NCBI RefSeq assembly: GCF_013373865.1 | Contig: NC_050471.1 | Location: 23,267,464 to 23,331,463 of the forward strand | DNA: 64,000 bases | Source of the DNA: Monomorium pharaonis | Lineage: Eukaryota > Arthropoda > Insecta > Hymenoptera > Formicidae | Direction: 5' to 3' | In this document: in pieces, positions 21,131 through 31,090 of the stretch | How the letters are laid out: each line of letters starts with the position of its first letter | How positions within the stretch are numbered: the stretch's first letter is position 1 | Position numbers and translations under genes: made by a program | The notes under the pieces: model-generated | What the model was told of the DNA's origin: nothing | The model's input: the letters and a program-made list of their open reading frames with translations, nothing else | Databases searched by the model: none

Positions 21131-24119
21131 GATTAACGGAACGGCATTTAGTAGATAATTGTCCTGGATATTCCTGAGGAGGAATTCATGCAAATTTAAC
21201 TAAAGGATATTTTTTTCGGTTTTTTAATATGATTTTCGTGATACAAGTTCATTTAGCGTTTGTGACATCAAGTTTATTAGTCGTATATTAAGACGCTCGA
21301 CCGATCATTACCAATACAATTTTTAATACTCGAACTTCGACTTCGATTACAATCAAATTTTAGTTGTTAAATATTATCACAAACTAATTAATGTTTTACT
21401 CTCGAATGGAATTAAATAGAATTAGGTTAAATTAGAGATCGAGTTAATGTTACTTTTAACGAAGTGAAATTTTGTTGTGTAAAATATACAGTTAAAAAAT
21501 TTATTGTTTTAATAAAATGAAAAAAAAAGTATCCATTTTTTAAACTTAAACGCAATTTAAACTTAAAAACAATGAAATTCAATTAAATTAATTTCAATTT
21601 AGATCTCTATCCGCTCGTATGAAATTTAATGTCAAATTGAAATAAAAATAAGAAAGAATTATGAATTCTCCGAGAGAACACGCAGCTTTACAGCGTCCAA
21701 AAACAAAACTTTATATAAGTATAAAACTCGCAGTTCAAATACATATATTAAAAATAAAATAAAGAATGTATCAAAATAGCTATGAAATCATCAACTATAA
21801 TATAAACTGATATTTCATGAGTTTTATGAGATTAAGAAAAAATGCTTTAAAGTAGGGAAAATTGCATTGAAACATGACAGACCTACGTTGTTATTGGAAA
21901 GATAAAATGCGTTTATCACGAAAACATACGTTTACTCCGAGGGTTAAATTAAATATAATCAATTCGTGATCAATCAAAAGATATTGAATTAATTTAGATA
22001 AGATGAAATTAAGCTGAATCAAGATGCACGAAATTTAACTCGAGTTCAATTTCGCAGAAGTCAACAAACAAGAGGCAGAACAATTGCAAGGGGGAGGAAA
22101 GGGGAATTCTTAAATTATAGTGAAAAGCTTATCAGACTGCGATAGGAAACAATAATTTACGGATACTGTATGTCCGCGATTATGTAACAGTGAGGATGCC
22201 TTTATTATTTCACACATAGAGAGCTTGCCTGCATTACACGCGCAACGTTCACGCTACCATACAATAACAGCAAGGGTTTTATCTTCAAATCGTATGTATT
22301 TGTACATACGTTGTCTTTATTGTGTAATTCCTCGAGCCGAGTTACGTTGGATGTGAGAAAGAAAAAAAAAACGAAACAAAAATGACATAACGCATTAAAT
22401 CTTAAGTGCAGAATTTGATTTAATTAATTAAATCGAACAAAATAAGATAAAATAAAGGTCCAAAGAAATCAAATTCATTTCAAATACGATCTATTATCCG
22501 CGTCCAAATTCAAAATAGTATTCTATTTATAATTTTACGTGCTTTGAAATACAAATAACAACTGAGTAATCACAAATTATACGCAGATAACATATGCATA
22601 ATATGAAATATATAAAATTATAAATATATGTGAAATTCCATCCTTGACACGAATTAAATACATTGTCTAAAGTGAGTTTAGAAAAATGCAAGACAAAATT
22701 CTTAACTTTTGAAGACATTATAACCGAGTTAAAGACGGAATGGAAGAGAATTAAAGAAGACAAGAAGATCTGTTATACATATGTAATCACGGCAGTTATT
22801 CTCTATACTTATTTTGAAATCTATTCTCGTAGATGACAGCACTGATAGGAAATCTTGATTCTTAGAGCAAGTTACTGAAGATCTGAGTTTTTCACTTACT
22901 ATCAAGATGCAGATATGAGAATCTATTATTAATTGATTATCGACATCTATCACATACAGCTGATAACAAAGATGAATCATGCGATTGTTGGATTTAAAAT
23001 GAATGATGACAGAAGGAGGTACATTGAACCTCGTTGTGTGAAGAAAATTACAAAATCTAGATTTCTTGGAGGAATTGTATTTTGCTACTGCTGGTACTGT
23101 TTCTGCTTCTGCTTCGCAGCGGTAGAATCATGTTTACAAGTGTGGTAACTCGTAGATTATTCAATTCTCCCATTAATCGGTTGATGAACAAACAATCTAC
23201 ATCATGTATTTTGACAATTCGCGTGTAGACAGATTTTATTAAAACTATATCAGAGTTTATCATTATTGCGAAAATGACAAGAGGTTGTAAAATTTGGATA
23301 TTATTTGATATTATTTGTCGAAATACTAATAATATGAACGTAATACAGTTTTTAATTTATATATTTTGCGTTGTTTATTTAACTATGCAACTTATTTTGT
23401 CGATGACAAATGTAACTTTCGCAATGTTAATTTTTATTTTAAAACAAGAAAGAGCGTTCGTTACATATGAAAATTCTTGTTACAAGTGCTCGCTTTTAGC
23501 GTGGACGAGAATAGAAGCGTCTCGAGTTTCAGGCAATTGTCCAAGACAATGATTATGATTAAGAGTAAAAAAGTGTAAGTAAAGTGTAAAAAAACTGTTT
23601 GCTTAATTTCAATCTGACCGAGAAGAGATAAATACAGTTGATGCTCTTTATTCGCGAAGTCGCCATTTGTTGTTGAAAAGTCTGTGACTATATTTTTTAT
23701 TCGCAATAGATATTTCAATATTTACGTATATAAATCATCGCACATGCATTTTAATCATCACCAGCTTAATTCTTCTTATAATTCTTAAAATATATATATA
23801 GAAGATTCGTTAGCACAAGAAGCAAGTTGGTATTTGTGTTAGATTTATGTATATTTATGGTAAAAGGTACGATGAAAAAGTTATCACAAAATATCTCTTT
23901 TGTAACATAAGTATTATTCTCAAAGTTTTTTTATGAAGAACATCAATATGAAATTTATTTACAAATTATTTATCTATACTATCTCCATTTTTATAATTTC
24001 AAATTATTGAAAAATAAAAAAGATCTTCGTTTCTTTGACATTTTTAAAATCTTATATATTTATTAAATTAAGTCTTATACCCTATATATTTTAAAATCTT
24101 ATAATTTCTTCGTTAACAT

Positions 24120-24400
24120 GCATTTTTTTCTAAAGAAAAGCTTTGTCTCGACGAAGGACTGACGACGTTTTGATAAGCAGCAACGAACGAGAGACAGCGT
24201 CTCGACAGTGTCTCGTGATGACGACGACGTTCTGGGAAAGAGCATCCAAAAGGGAAATGCGAGCGTCTCACGAGCGCTCTTGCTTTTATCTCTATTTCCG
24301 TTCGGCACACGCCAGACGTATGCGTGCCGTTTTCAGCCACGCGTCATGATGCCACGCGACACTCCCGGATGGACGGATAAACGGACGCGTTCAAGATTTT
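24120..24400. promoter_or_regulatory. CpG-rich patch, possible regulatory element
   Basis: Roughly 280 bases with many CpGs (GACGACGACGTT, CACGCGTCATGATGCCACGCG) stand out from the AT-rich surroundings. Overlapping frames on both strands argue for composition, not coding. No exon is recognised. Confidence 0.3.
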
Positions 24401-26575
24401 TTTTTTTCTGTTTCACGCTTCTGCGTCTCTATCTTCCTTTTTAATATATTTACTTCTACACTTTACATATACACCACAAAATAATATTCATTATTTTAAG
24501 AGTTATAAAAGATAGGCAGTAAAACTTGAGTCATGCATTTGTAGTCGAGCATATTTTCGAGAATTATAGATCAAGTTATAGAGACAAAATTACATTAAAT
24601 ATGAAATGAATAAATGTTCATTAAATCTGAAAATTTATTTGCTAATATTGGCAGCTTTAAAGTATTAATAATTAAGGTTTTAAGGTTTTAATAGCATTGT
24701 AATTAAATAATTTTTCATCTTTTCTAATACTACTTTCAAATAATTATATTCAGATACTTATATAAGTGTAGAAAAATTCACTTAAAGGAAAGAAACCATG
24801 AAAAATGTGCGAAAATGACTTTTTTTTTACAAAAATGGCTCTAATTTCTTACCAGTAAAGTCAAGTTCAAAATTCAAACTCCATTTTAAGAAGAAATAAA
24901 TGCATTTTACGGCCATGTAGGGCATTTTAATGTATTTTTGAAAAGATATAATCATTTAAAGAAATAAATGTTGCAAAATCTCTCAAAAAGTGATAAATGG
25001 GAATATCAATAAAAGAAAGTAGTGAAATTTACATTTAAATCATATTTTGTGAACTTTTTGTGTTACAAATAATAAACAAAATTTATTAATGACAAATGAT
25101 ACAAAAGATAAATGTTTAATTCATGACAAAAAATTTGAAAGTTTAGTCTGGTATCGCAAGGACATCTTATTCTCTAAATTGGAATGAAATCAGAATGAAA
25201 CCGTAAGAATAAAATTTTTTCTTCCGCAAAACCTTTAATGTATGAGCAAATTCCTTTATTTTACGTAAAACAATAAAAATTTGCAATTTTTCAACTAAAG
25301 GGCAAAAATAGGATAATATACCATACGCAAAATCTTTTTTGTACTGCTTTCTCAGTTACAGAGCACTGCACGCTCTGATTGACGCAGATGAACTGTCAAA
25401 GAGTAAGTATAGTAAGAATTATAGTAAGAATCCAGTTCCATAAACTCACCTAACTACTTTAGGACCGTATAGTTTAAATTTCATTTGGAGTGACATTTGG
25501 AATGTGTTTGTTTTAAAGGGTTAATTTTTATTCTTAAATTTACTTCTCGCATTAGGATGTATCATATTTTATAAACATCGTGTTTAATCGACGTTACTAT
25601 TAAACGGAGAAAAGAGACAAAACACGCATGTGCGCACGTGCAAGAGAAAGAGAGCGCAAGAGAAAAAGAGAGAAAGACTCAAAACAGTTGTCCTTAATTG
25701 ATAATTTTCAGCACGTAATTCATCGACACGAGGATCTAATTAACGGCTGCAATTATCGCATATTTGTCATGCGAAATTATTCCATTCGTCGTTATTTTTC
25801 TCCCACTCCATGAGTATTTTTCCGAGTATATTTTAGCACTGTATTTAACGTCACTCACGAGGCTGTACCATCACACTAATGTAAATTACTTAATTAACAC
25901 CATTAATAGCCCAACCTATAATAAATTGTAATAAACTAAAATAATGAACTAATAATATAAAATTTGTTGGTGATAAGGTGTTACACAGTGTGTACAATTA
26001 TTATGAAAATGTCGTAAAGCCAAGAGATAAACTTTATAGGAAAAAAAAATGCATTTTGCAATGATATTTTCTATTAATATATAATAGTACGCATTGCCGA
26101 ATAAATTAAAATAATGTTACAAATATAAAGTTTAAATTAAAATATAACATTAATAAATTTTAAAAACTAGCTGATATCTCCAGTATATGTATTATTTGTC
26201 ATAAGAAAATCGATACTTTTGTATGTCGGAGTTGATGGCTTCATTTCATAGCAATTACTTTTTTTTATTTTGATATAAAATAAAATCTTTTTAAAGGCAA
26301 TTTTTAGAATAGGAAAGAATACTATTTAAAAAAAATATTTTTATTTGAAAGTTTGCGTATGTTTTTTAAAGTAATTTTTATTCTCAGATTTTTTAAAGCA
26401 AAGTTTACCAGAAAAAAAATTATTAAAAATTACGACTTTCACACGGGTCTAAAACGCGCCATTAGCAGACGATATCCAAGTGACGTCATACCGTTTCTCA
26501 TTCATAACAACACGGGAAAAATTTTAGGCACTTATTAAAAGTTTATTTTTTTCGAAAAAAAAAAAAAAAAACATT

Positions 26576-26749
26576 ATGAGTGAGAAAAAATTGTATCGTC
26601 GATATTTTGTGCTCCTGTGTTCAAATACACAGATGAAAATGTCTTTTTCCGTGCCAGAGAATAAGGAAAGACGCAAGCTATGGTTAAAAGTAGCTCATCG
26701 AGCAGATGAACAAATTCAAATTATTACTGTTGTCAAGATCAGATGTTAA
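26576..26749 (+). pseudogene. THAP-domain fragment
   Basis: From the ATG the frame reads RRYFVLLCSNTQMK, then SFSVPENKERRKLWLKVA. The CSNT block, the FxVPxxxERRxxW block and, one base out of frame, NYYCCQDQ correspond to the first Cys region, the Trp helix and the CCxxH region of a THAP domain. The first Cys and the final His appear replaced or deleted, and the frame shifts before a stop at 26747-26749. A GTAAGT follows at 26751. The THAP fold would not form; this is a remnant inside the 26480-27202 element. Confidence 0.6.
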
Positions 26750-26997
26750 TGTAAGTAAATAATTTTTTTACCGATTGCATTTTAAAGTTATACTTGCAAA
26801 ATAAACGTACGCTTTCTACAACGTGAAGATTCTCTACGTAACAAACATAACCTATAGCAATATCGCCGTAGGTTTCTCGAGATGACCTGTATTAAAAAAC
26901 TTTTAATGTTCAATAATATTGAAATAAAAGAATATACATTATTTAAAATTATTATTATACATATGCACATATATATACATACATATATTCTACTTAC

Positions 26998-27128
26998 AAA
27001 GATGCTTTAACCAATCTTATTTCTGCTGCGTTAAATCTATTATCAGTTTTGATAAATTCAGCCACCATAAATATATCAATTTTAGGTAAATTTCTTGAGT
27101 CAGTTTTAACAAATCCCGTTTCCACCAT
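26998..27128 (-). pseudogene. Transposon-associated coding exon (YqaJ/SWIM-type gene N-terminus, tentative)
   Basis: A - strand exon begins with ATG (27126-27128), reads MVETGFVKTDSRNLPKIDIF, then MVAEFIKTDNRFNAAEIRLVKAS, and stops at a good donor GTAAGT (26992-26997) in phase 2. The pattern LPKIDxFMVxEFxxxNxxFxAAEIRxxKA resembles the N-terminus of arthropod multigene proteins that carry a SWIM zinc finger and a YqaJ-type exonuclease domain, as I recall them. No downstream exon was found within the element, so it is a truncated copy. Family naming is tentative. Confidence 0.5.
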
Positions 27129-27558
27129 ATTTTATAATAATAAATAAGTATTAATAAAATAAAGATTTAGTGATCCTCTTCGAAGTAACGGTATGACGTC
27201 ACGATAGCAACAGCCAATCGTTGAGCGTTTATGAGTCACGTAAAAATTTTTGAAAATAACAGTATTTTATTTATTAATTTTAATTATTAATCGTAATAAA
27301 AAATTCAAAATTTTTACATTTATAATCCTTAGAAATTGTATAGATATATTTAAATAAAAAAATTATATATTTTTTATTTTTTATTTTTCCCTATTATTAA
27401 AATAATTAAGATATCGATAATGCATTTTGTGGAGAATTTACCTTAGAATGACTAGACTGAAGGCGGATTTTAATAGCTATTAGTAGATGTATGAGACTTA
27501 ATTATGAGATTGTTGATAATAATGTCAATGATGGAAGATAGTATAAAGTAGCACTTAC

Positions 27559-27652
27559 CTGATCGTTACAGCAAGGAGGACGATTAAGACGCCCACCAGA
27601 ACCATAGCAATCAGCACTCCACCTATCATATAGACACTACCGGTAGGTGGAT
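27559..27652 (-). CDS. Single-pass membrane protein, transmembrane exon
   Basis: A 94-base exon lies between TTTGTTGCAG and GTAAGT. With phase 1 entry and phase 2 exit it reads PPTGSVYMIGGVLIAMVLVG and then VLIVLLAVTI: a 25-27 residue hydrophobic helix preceded by PPTG, typical of the juxtamembrane end of an extracellular domain. The other two frames contain stops. It joins in frame to 19123-19432 and 14778-14945, so the topology is type I with about a 160-residue cytoplasmic tail. The extracellular exons must lie at higher coordinates. Introns of 8.1 kb and 4.2 kb suggest a large, probably neuronal or developmental gene; that is inference from gene architecture. Confidence 0.82.
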
Positions 27653-27841
27653 CTGCAACAAAGAAACAATATATTATTATTTTGACGTTGTTTAGTATAC
27701 AAAAATTAAGACGTTCTTTTATTAAATTATTCAATAATTAAGGAAAGACCGTAATGTATATGACACAGTCAAAATTGAAGTAAAAGGCCAATGAACGATT
27801 TACACTACTTATTTTAGTACTCAATATTTCTTATATGATAG

Positions 27842-27844
<3 letters not shown>

Positions 27845-27886
<42 letters not shown>
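27845..27886. repeat. (TA)n microsatellite
   Basis: TA run abutting the left end of the 27.9 kb element. Confidence 0.95.
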
Positions 27887-27891
<5 letters not shown>

Positions 27892-27896
27892 GTTTA

Positions 27897-28708
27897 TACA
27901 CTGAGAAAAATGGTTTTATTATAATAATAAAACGGTTCTGGTTGAGCGTATTCTTATTAAACGAAACAGAATTTCTGGTTATCATAACAAGATTTTACAG
28001 CTTATAACTACACCGTTTGGTTAACTGTACTATAAGGATTTGATTAAGTTTTTCTTGTTGGATCTACAAAACTTCTTGTTGAATCTACAAAATAATACAA
28101 AACTTCTTGTTATATTTACAAAAATAGTGATAATGCTGGCGCCTTCGTTCTCGCAGCGCAAGTCGGTGCATGCCAATCTCGCGCAAACCAACGCGGTATC
28201 GATGCGATACTAATATCACGCGGTACCCATAAGGTAGCTTTTATATTTGTTTCGTGTATCTTACAATCGTGTATTTATATTATTCTGTTCAACGGCATGG
28301 CGGACGAAAAAATGTCTTCTCTTCTGCGCGAATGGAATTTCGACAGCTATATAGAGATTTTTAGAGGTTAGTAAAATATATGTAAAATATATGCAGTGTA
28401 CTTTAAACCAAGATATATTGTTATTATTTTAAAAACTCTATCCAAACTCGTTTTTTAACCAAAAAATTGTGTTAACCTAATAAAACAATATAATAAGATT
28501 AACAAGAAATTTTTGTAGAGTTTTGTAAACCTAACAAAACGATGTAGTAAGATTAACAAGAAATTCTGGTAGATTCAAACAGAATGGAATTAACCAGAAT
28601 CCTCTGGTAATTCCAACTACAAAATTTGTATTGTTCATTTTCGAACAAACGGACAGGTTGAATCAACCAAAATTTCTCATAAAACAACAAAACTTTTTTT
28701 CCAGTGTA
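27897..28708. mobile_element. MITE/deletion derivative with TACACTG ends carrying a first exon
   Basis: The left end TACACTGAGAAAAATGGTTT and right end AAACTTTTTTTCCAGTGTA are inverted repeats flanked by TA, consistent with a Tc1/mariner-like TA target site (inference). Subterminal regions hold repeated AACTTCTTGTT / AACAAGAAAT motifs in opposite orientation. The middle is less AT-rich and contains a promoter-like stretch and a short coding exon (28297-28366). Confidence 0.65.
28297..28366 (+). pseudogene. Truncated first exon, SAM-like peptide, inside the 27.9 kb element
   Basis: ATG opens MADEKMSSLLREWNFDSY, then IEIFR, and ends at AGAG|GTTAGT in phase 1. The LLxEWxFxxYIxxF pattern is the first helix of a SAM-like domain, as in proteins encoded near some insect transposons. 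No second exon is found before the element ends, so it is a remnant of a longer gene. Assignment rests on 23 residues. Confidence 0.4.
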
Positions 28709-28774
28709 GCTTTTCAAAATATGTCCTAGTTTTAAAATACGATTTTTAAATTAAACTTAATAATACCTACATTG

Positions 28775-29300
28775 AGAAAAATACCCAGCAGTTTTAATCG
28801 GAAGAAACCGTTCGGACACTACATCCGATTGATTTTGAATAAATTTGGGGCTATCCGATAAAATAATGGATGCCTTTATCCGATGAAATGTACTTTCCGA
28901 TGAAATATAAACGAATAATAAGCTGTAATTTATTTATCCGTTTAAATTCATATACAATATAATCGGACCTTGCACTTGACCGGCTAAAAACAGAGTTTTA
29001 TCCGATTAAACTGAATGTCCGATTGAATATACTACACTGAGAAAAAAAATTGCTAGATACAAATAAATATTTCTTTGAATAGTGCTAATAACATATTTTA
29101 TAGAAAATCAATAATATTTATTTCAAACAAGTAATATTTTCTAAATTATAGAAAACTAGTACTTGTTTTAAATAAATATTATTGATTGTCTATAAAATAA
29201 TGTTATTAGCACTATTCCAAAAAATATTTATTTGAATCTAGTATTTTTTTCTCAGTGTATATTCGATGAAGTGTTATATCCGATGAAATATATACATATA
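28775..29300. repeat. TCCGATGAAAT-rich degenerate repeat element, interrupted by a MITE
   Basis: Variants of TATCCGATGAAATATA or ATCCGATTGA recur about eight times. The left end TACATTGAGAAAAATACC resembles the TACACTGAGAAAAA ends of the neighbours. It is split by the 29033-29259 palindrome. Confidence 0.55.
29033..29259. mobile_element. Palindromic TA-flanked MITE
   Basis: An almost perfect 227-bp palindrome runs from TACACTGAGAAAAAAAATTG to its complement ending CTCAGTGTA, with TA at both ends. Arms share TAAATATTTCTTTGAATAGT and GCTAATAACAT. A related, truncated copy lies at 44362-44560. The TA flanks suggest Tc1/mariner-type mobilisation. Confidence 0.85.
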
Positions 29301-29462
29301 TGTGCATATTTTGGTAGTTATGAAATTAAATTAATCAATTTAATAGATCAATTTAATAATATTGATGCTAATAAGTATCTATTATGACAAAGATGTCAAT
29401 AAAATTTCCTCTCTCCTTTCGAGATACTGTTAAAAAGTTGTTAAAAATTTTTACCTCAACCG

Positions 29463-29473
29463 GGATTTGAACC
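29463..29473 (-). other. tRNA-like B-box fragment
   Basis: On the - strand GGTTCAAATCC exactly fits the RNA polymerase III B-box consensus and sits in a TPsiC-arm-like hairpin (CCAGGTTCAAATCCCGG). No acceptor, D or anticodon arm is visible, so at most this is a tRNA-derived SINE or tRNA pseudogene fragment. Confidence 0.3.
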
Positions 29474-29864
29474 TGGGCCTATCTTTCTATATTTTTTGTA
29501 AAAAATGTACAATTGTAAGAAATATTACTTGGTGTTTAAATACATTGAATTCAAACGTTCAAAATTTTAAGAAAACTCAAGTGTACTGCAAATGAACAAG
29601 CAATCAAGTTATTCAAATGTTCAGTTAAACAGTTAATGCATATTAACAGTTAAGAATTCGGAAACTCCACAGTTTATTCAATAAACTAGAACAGGGTTTT
29701 CTGAAACTCATGTATCTTTTTTTTTTTAATGAAATATTTAAAATTTACCTAGCTTTAAGAAATATAAAAAAGCGAGGGAGGGAGAAAAAATAAAAAATGA
29801 TTATTTATTTATATTACTCTATTTTTTATATTTTTTTAAATTTTATAAATTTATCTTTCAAATA

Positions 29865-29867
<3 letters not shown>

Positions 29868-29913
<46 letters not shown>
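29868..29913. repeat. (GT)n microsatellite
   Basis: GT run ending in GTTTGTGTTTG. Confidence 0.95.
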
Positions 29914-29915
<2 letters not shown>

Positions 29916-30594
29916 TGTTTGTATGAAGGTATAAAAGTATAAATGTACTTATATTTTATATTTTTGTTAATATTAATACCAATGCAAATCATTTTCATGT
30001 ATAAAGAGTTTCATAATTGTAATTTATTTCGAAATTTGATTTTGATTTCTTTTATCATTAAAAGGTTTTCTGTGATCAGTGAGTCGCAATTCATATCTAA
30101 AAAATTCTTAATGTAGACAATCAAATAATAAGATAACATTAATTTAACCCTTTATGGGAGGGGAGAGTGTTCAGTATACTTGACACCTTTTTCTCTTTTA
30201 TTTCTATTATTATTACTATTAAGTTTAAGTTCAATAAGAGTACGTTTCATATTTTTGTGATATATTATTTTTTTACATGTTTCTTATTATAGTTTTTATA
30301 ACTAATGTATTTACATTTAATTACTTATAAATAAATAAATTTGAAAAAAAGTAATTTTAAAAAATGTAGTTTCTTAAAAAAAATTTAAAATTAGAGGCTA
30401 ATAATTTTATTGAATATTCTTCACATTCCAAAATATAATATATTTCTTTTAGAATTTTTTACATGCTAGATTTTATATAAACAATTTACTTGTTTATTGT
30501 AAAAATAAAAATTAAAAACTATAGGTTTGCATCCAAACCTATAGAATTGTTTTCCAAGGACAAAATAAAATTTTCCAAGAATATAATATACTGG

Positions 30595-30732
30595 GGTGCT
30601 ATTCCGTAACCACTTACCGACAACTATCGATGTCATTAAGTGTCTGCGCACGTATTTTGATATATGAAAAAATATGCGCAACGACACTTAACGACATCGA
30701 TAGTTGTCGGTAAGTGGTTACGGAATAGAACC
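30595..30732. mobile_element. Palindromic MITE
   Basis: The left arm GGTGCTATTCCGTAACCACT with TACCGACAACTATCGATGTC is mirrored on the right, ending GTAAGTGGTTACGGAATAG. It is 138 bp with a short AT-rich loop. Confidence 0.87.
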
Positions 30733-30834
30733 TCTAGTCTAGCGTTGTGAAACGAATTAGGTTTTTTCGTGTATGCATTGTAAACATCAATGATGTATCG
30801 TTAAGAATTAAAAGATGTACCATTGATTAACCGC

Positions 30835-31090
30835 GTTCATAATTTTGGAAAAGTTTTTGTAATTTTATTTTGTAATTATTGATATAAAATTTATAATTAA
30901 CGATTTGAAAAACTTTTATAACATTTATCTGATGTATTTGAATATTATTTTTTCAGACTTGCACTAATTTACCCCTATAGTAGTCATATTGAATCCACCA
31001 CTTGGAATTTTTAAAGTCTGATTTTAAATTTGTAATCAGCAACCCCCGAAAAGCCTAGAAATATAAGATTTCACAGAAATCTGCCAAGCA
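30835..31090 (+). repeat. Dispersed repeat, copy 1 (inverted relative to 36395-36655)
   Basis: Blocks such as AAAAGTTTTTGTAATTTTAT, CACTAATTTACCCCTATA and AAAGTCTGATTTTAAATTTG recur in reverse complement at 36395-36655. No coding content. Confidence 0.65.

Larger units (their letters stand above)
26480..27202. mobile_element. Decayed THAP-bearing DNA element between CRE-containing inverted repeats
   Basis: GTGACGTCATACCGTT at 26480-26495 and its exact reverse complement AACGGTATGACGTCAC at 27187-27202 bracket 0.7 kb. Inside are a damaged THAP-domain fragment on the + strand and another coding fragment on the - strand, converging. The inverted repeat may be internal to larger, eroded termini. 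The structure fits a deletion derivative of a two-gene DNA transposon. Confidence 0.6.
19433..27558 (-). other. Intron of membrane-protein gene with internal CpG-rich islands and an inserted element
   Basis: From 19433 to about 21130 the DNA is unusually rich in G+C and CpG, and reading frames on all strands there reflect composition. The rest is AT-rich. It includes a CT microsatellite, a second CpG-rich patch at about 24120-24400, and a decayed THAP-bearing element at 26480-27202. Several short frames (for example 22933-23148, 23274-23552, 25628-25813) show no recognisable domain. Confidence 0.5.

Noticed and set aside
23274..23552. 92-codon frame with hydrophobic stretches
   Set aside because: Composition matches AT-rich chance frames; no family pattern or splice sites.
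29440..29500. Full tRNA gene on the - strand
   Set aside because: Only a T-arm-like hairpin is present; other arms and an anticodon loop could not be formed.
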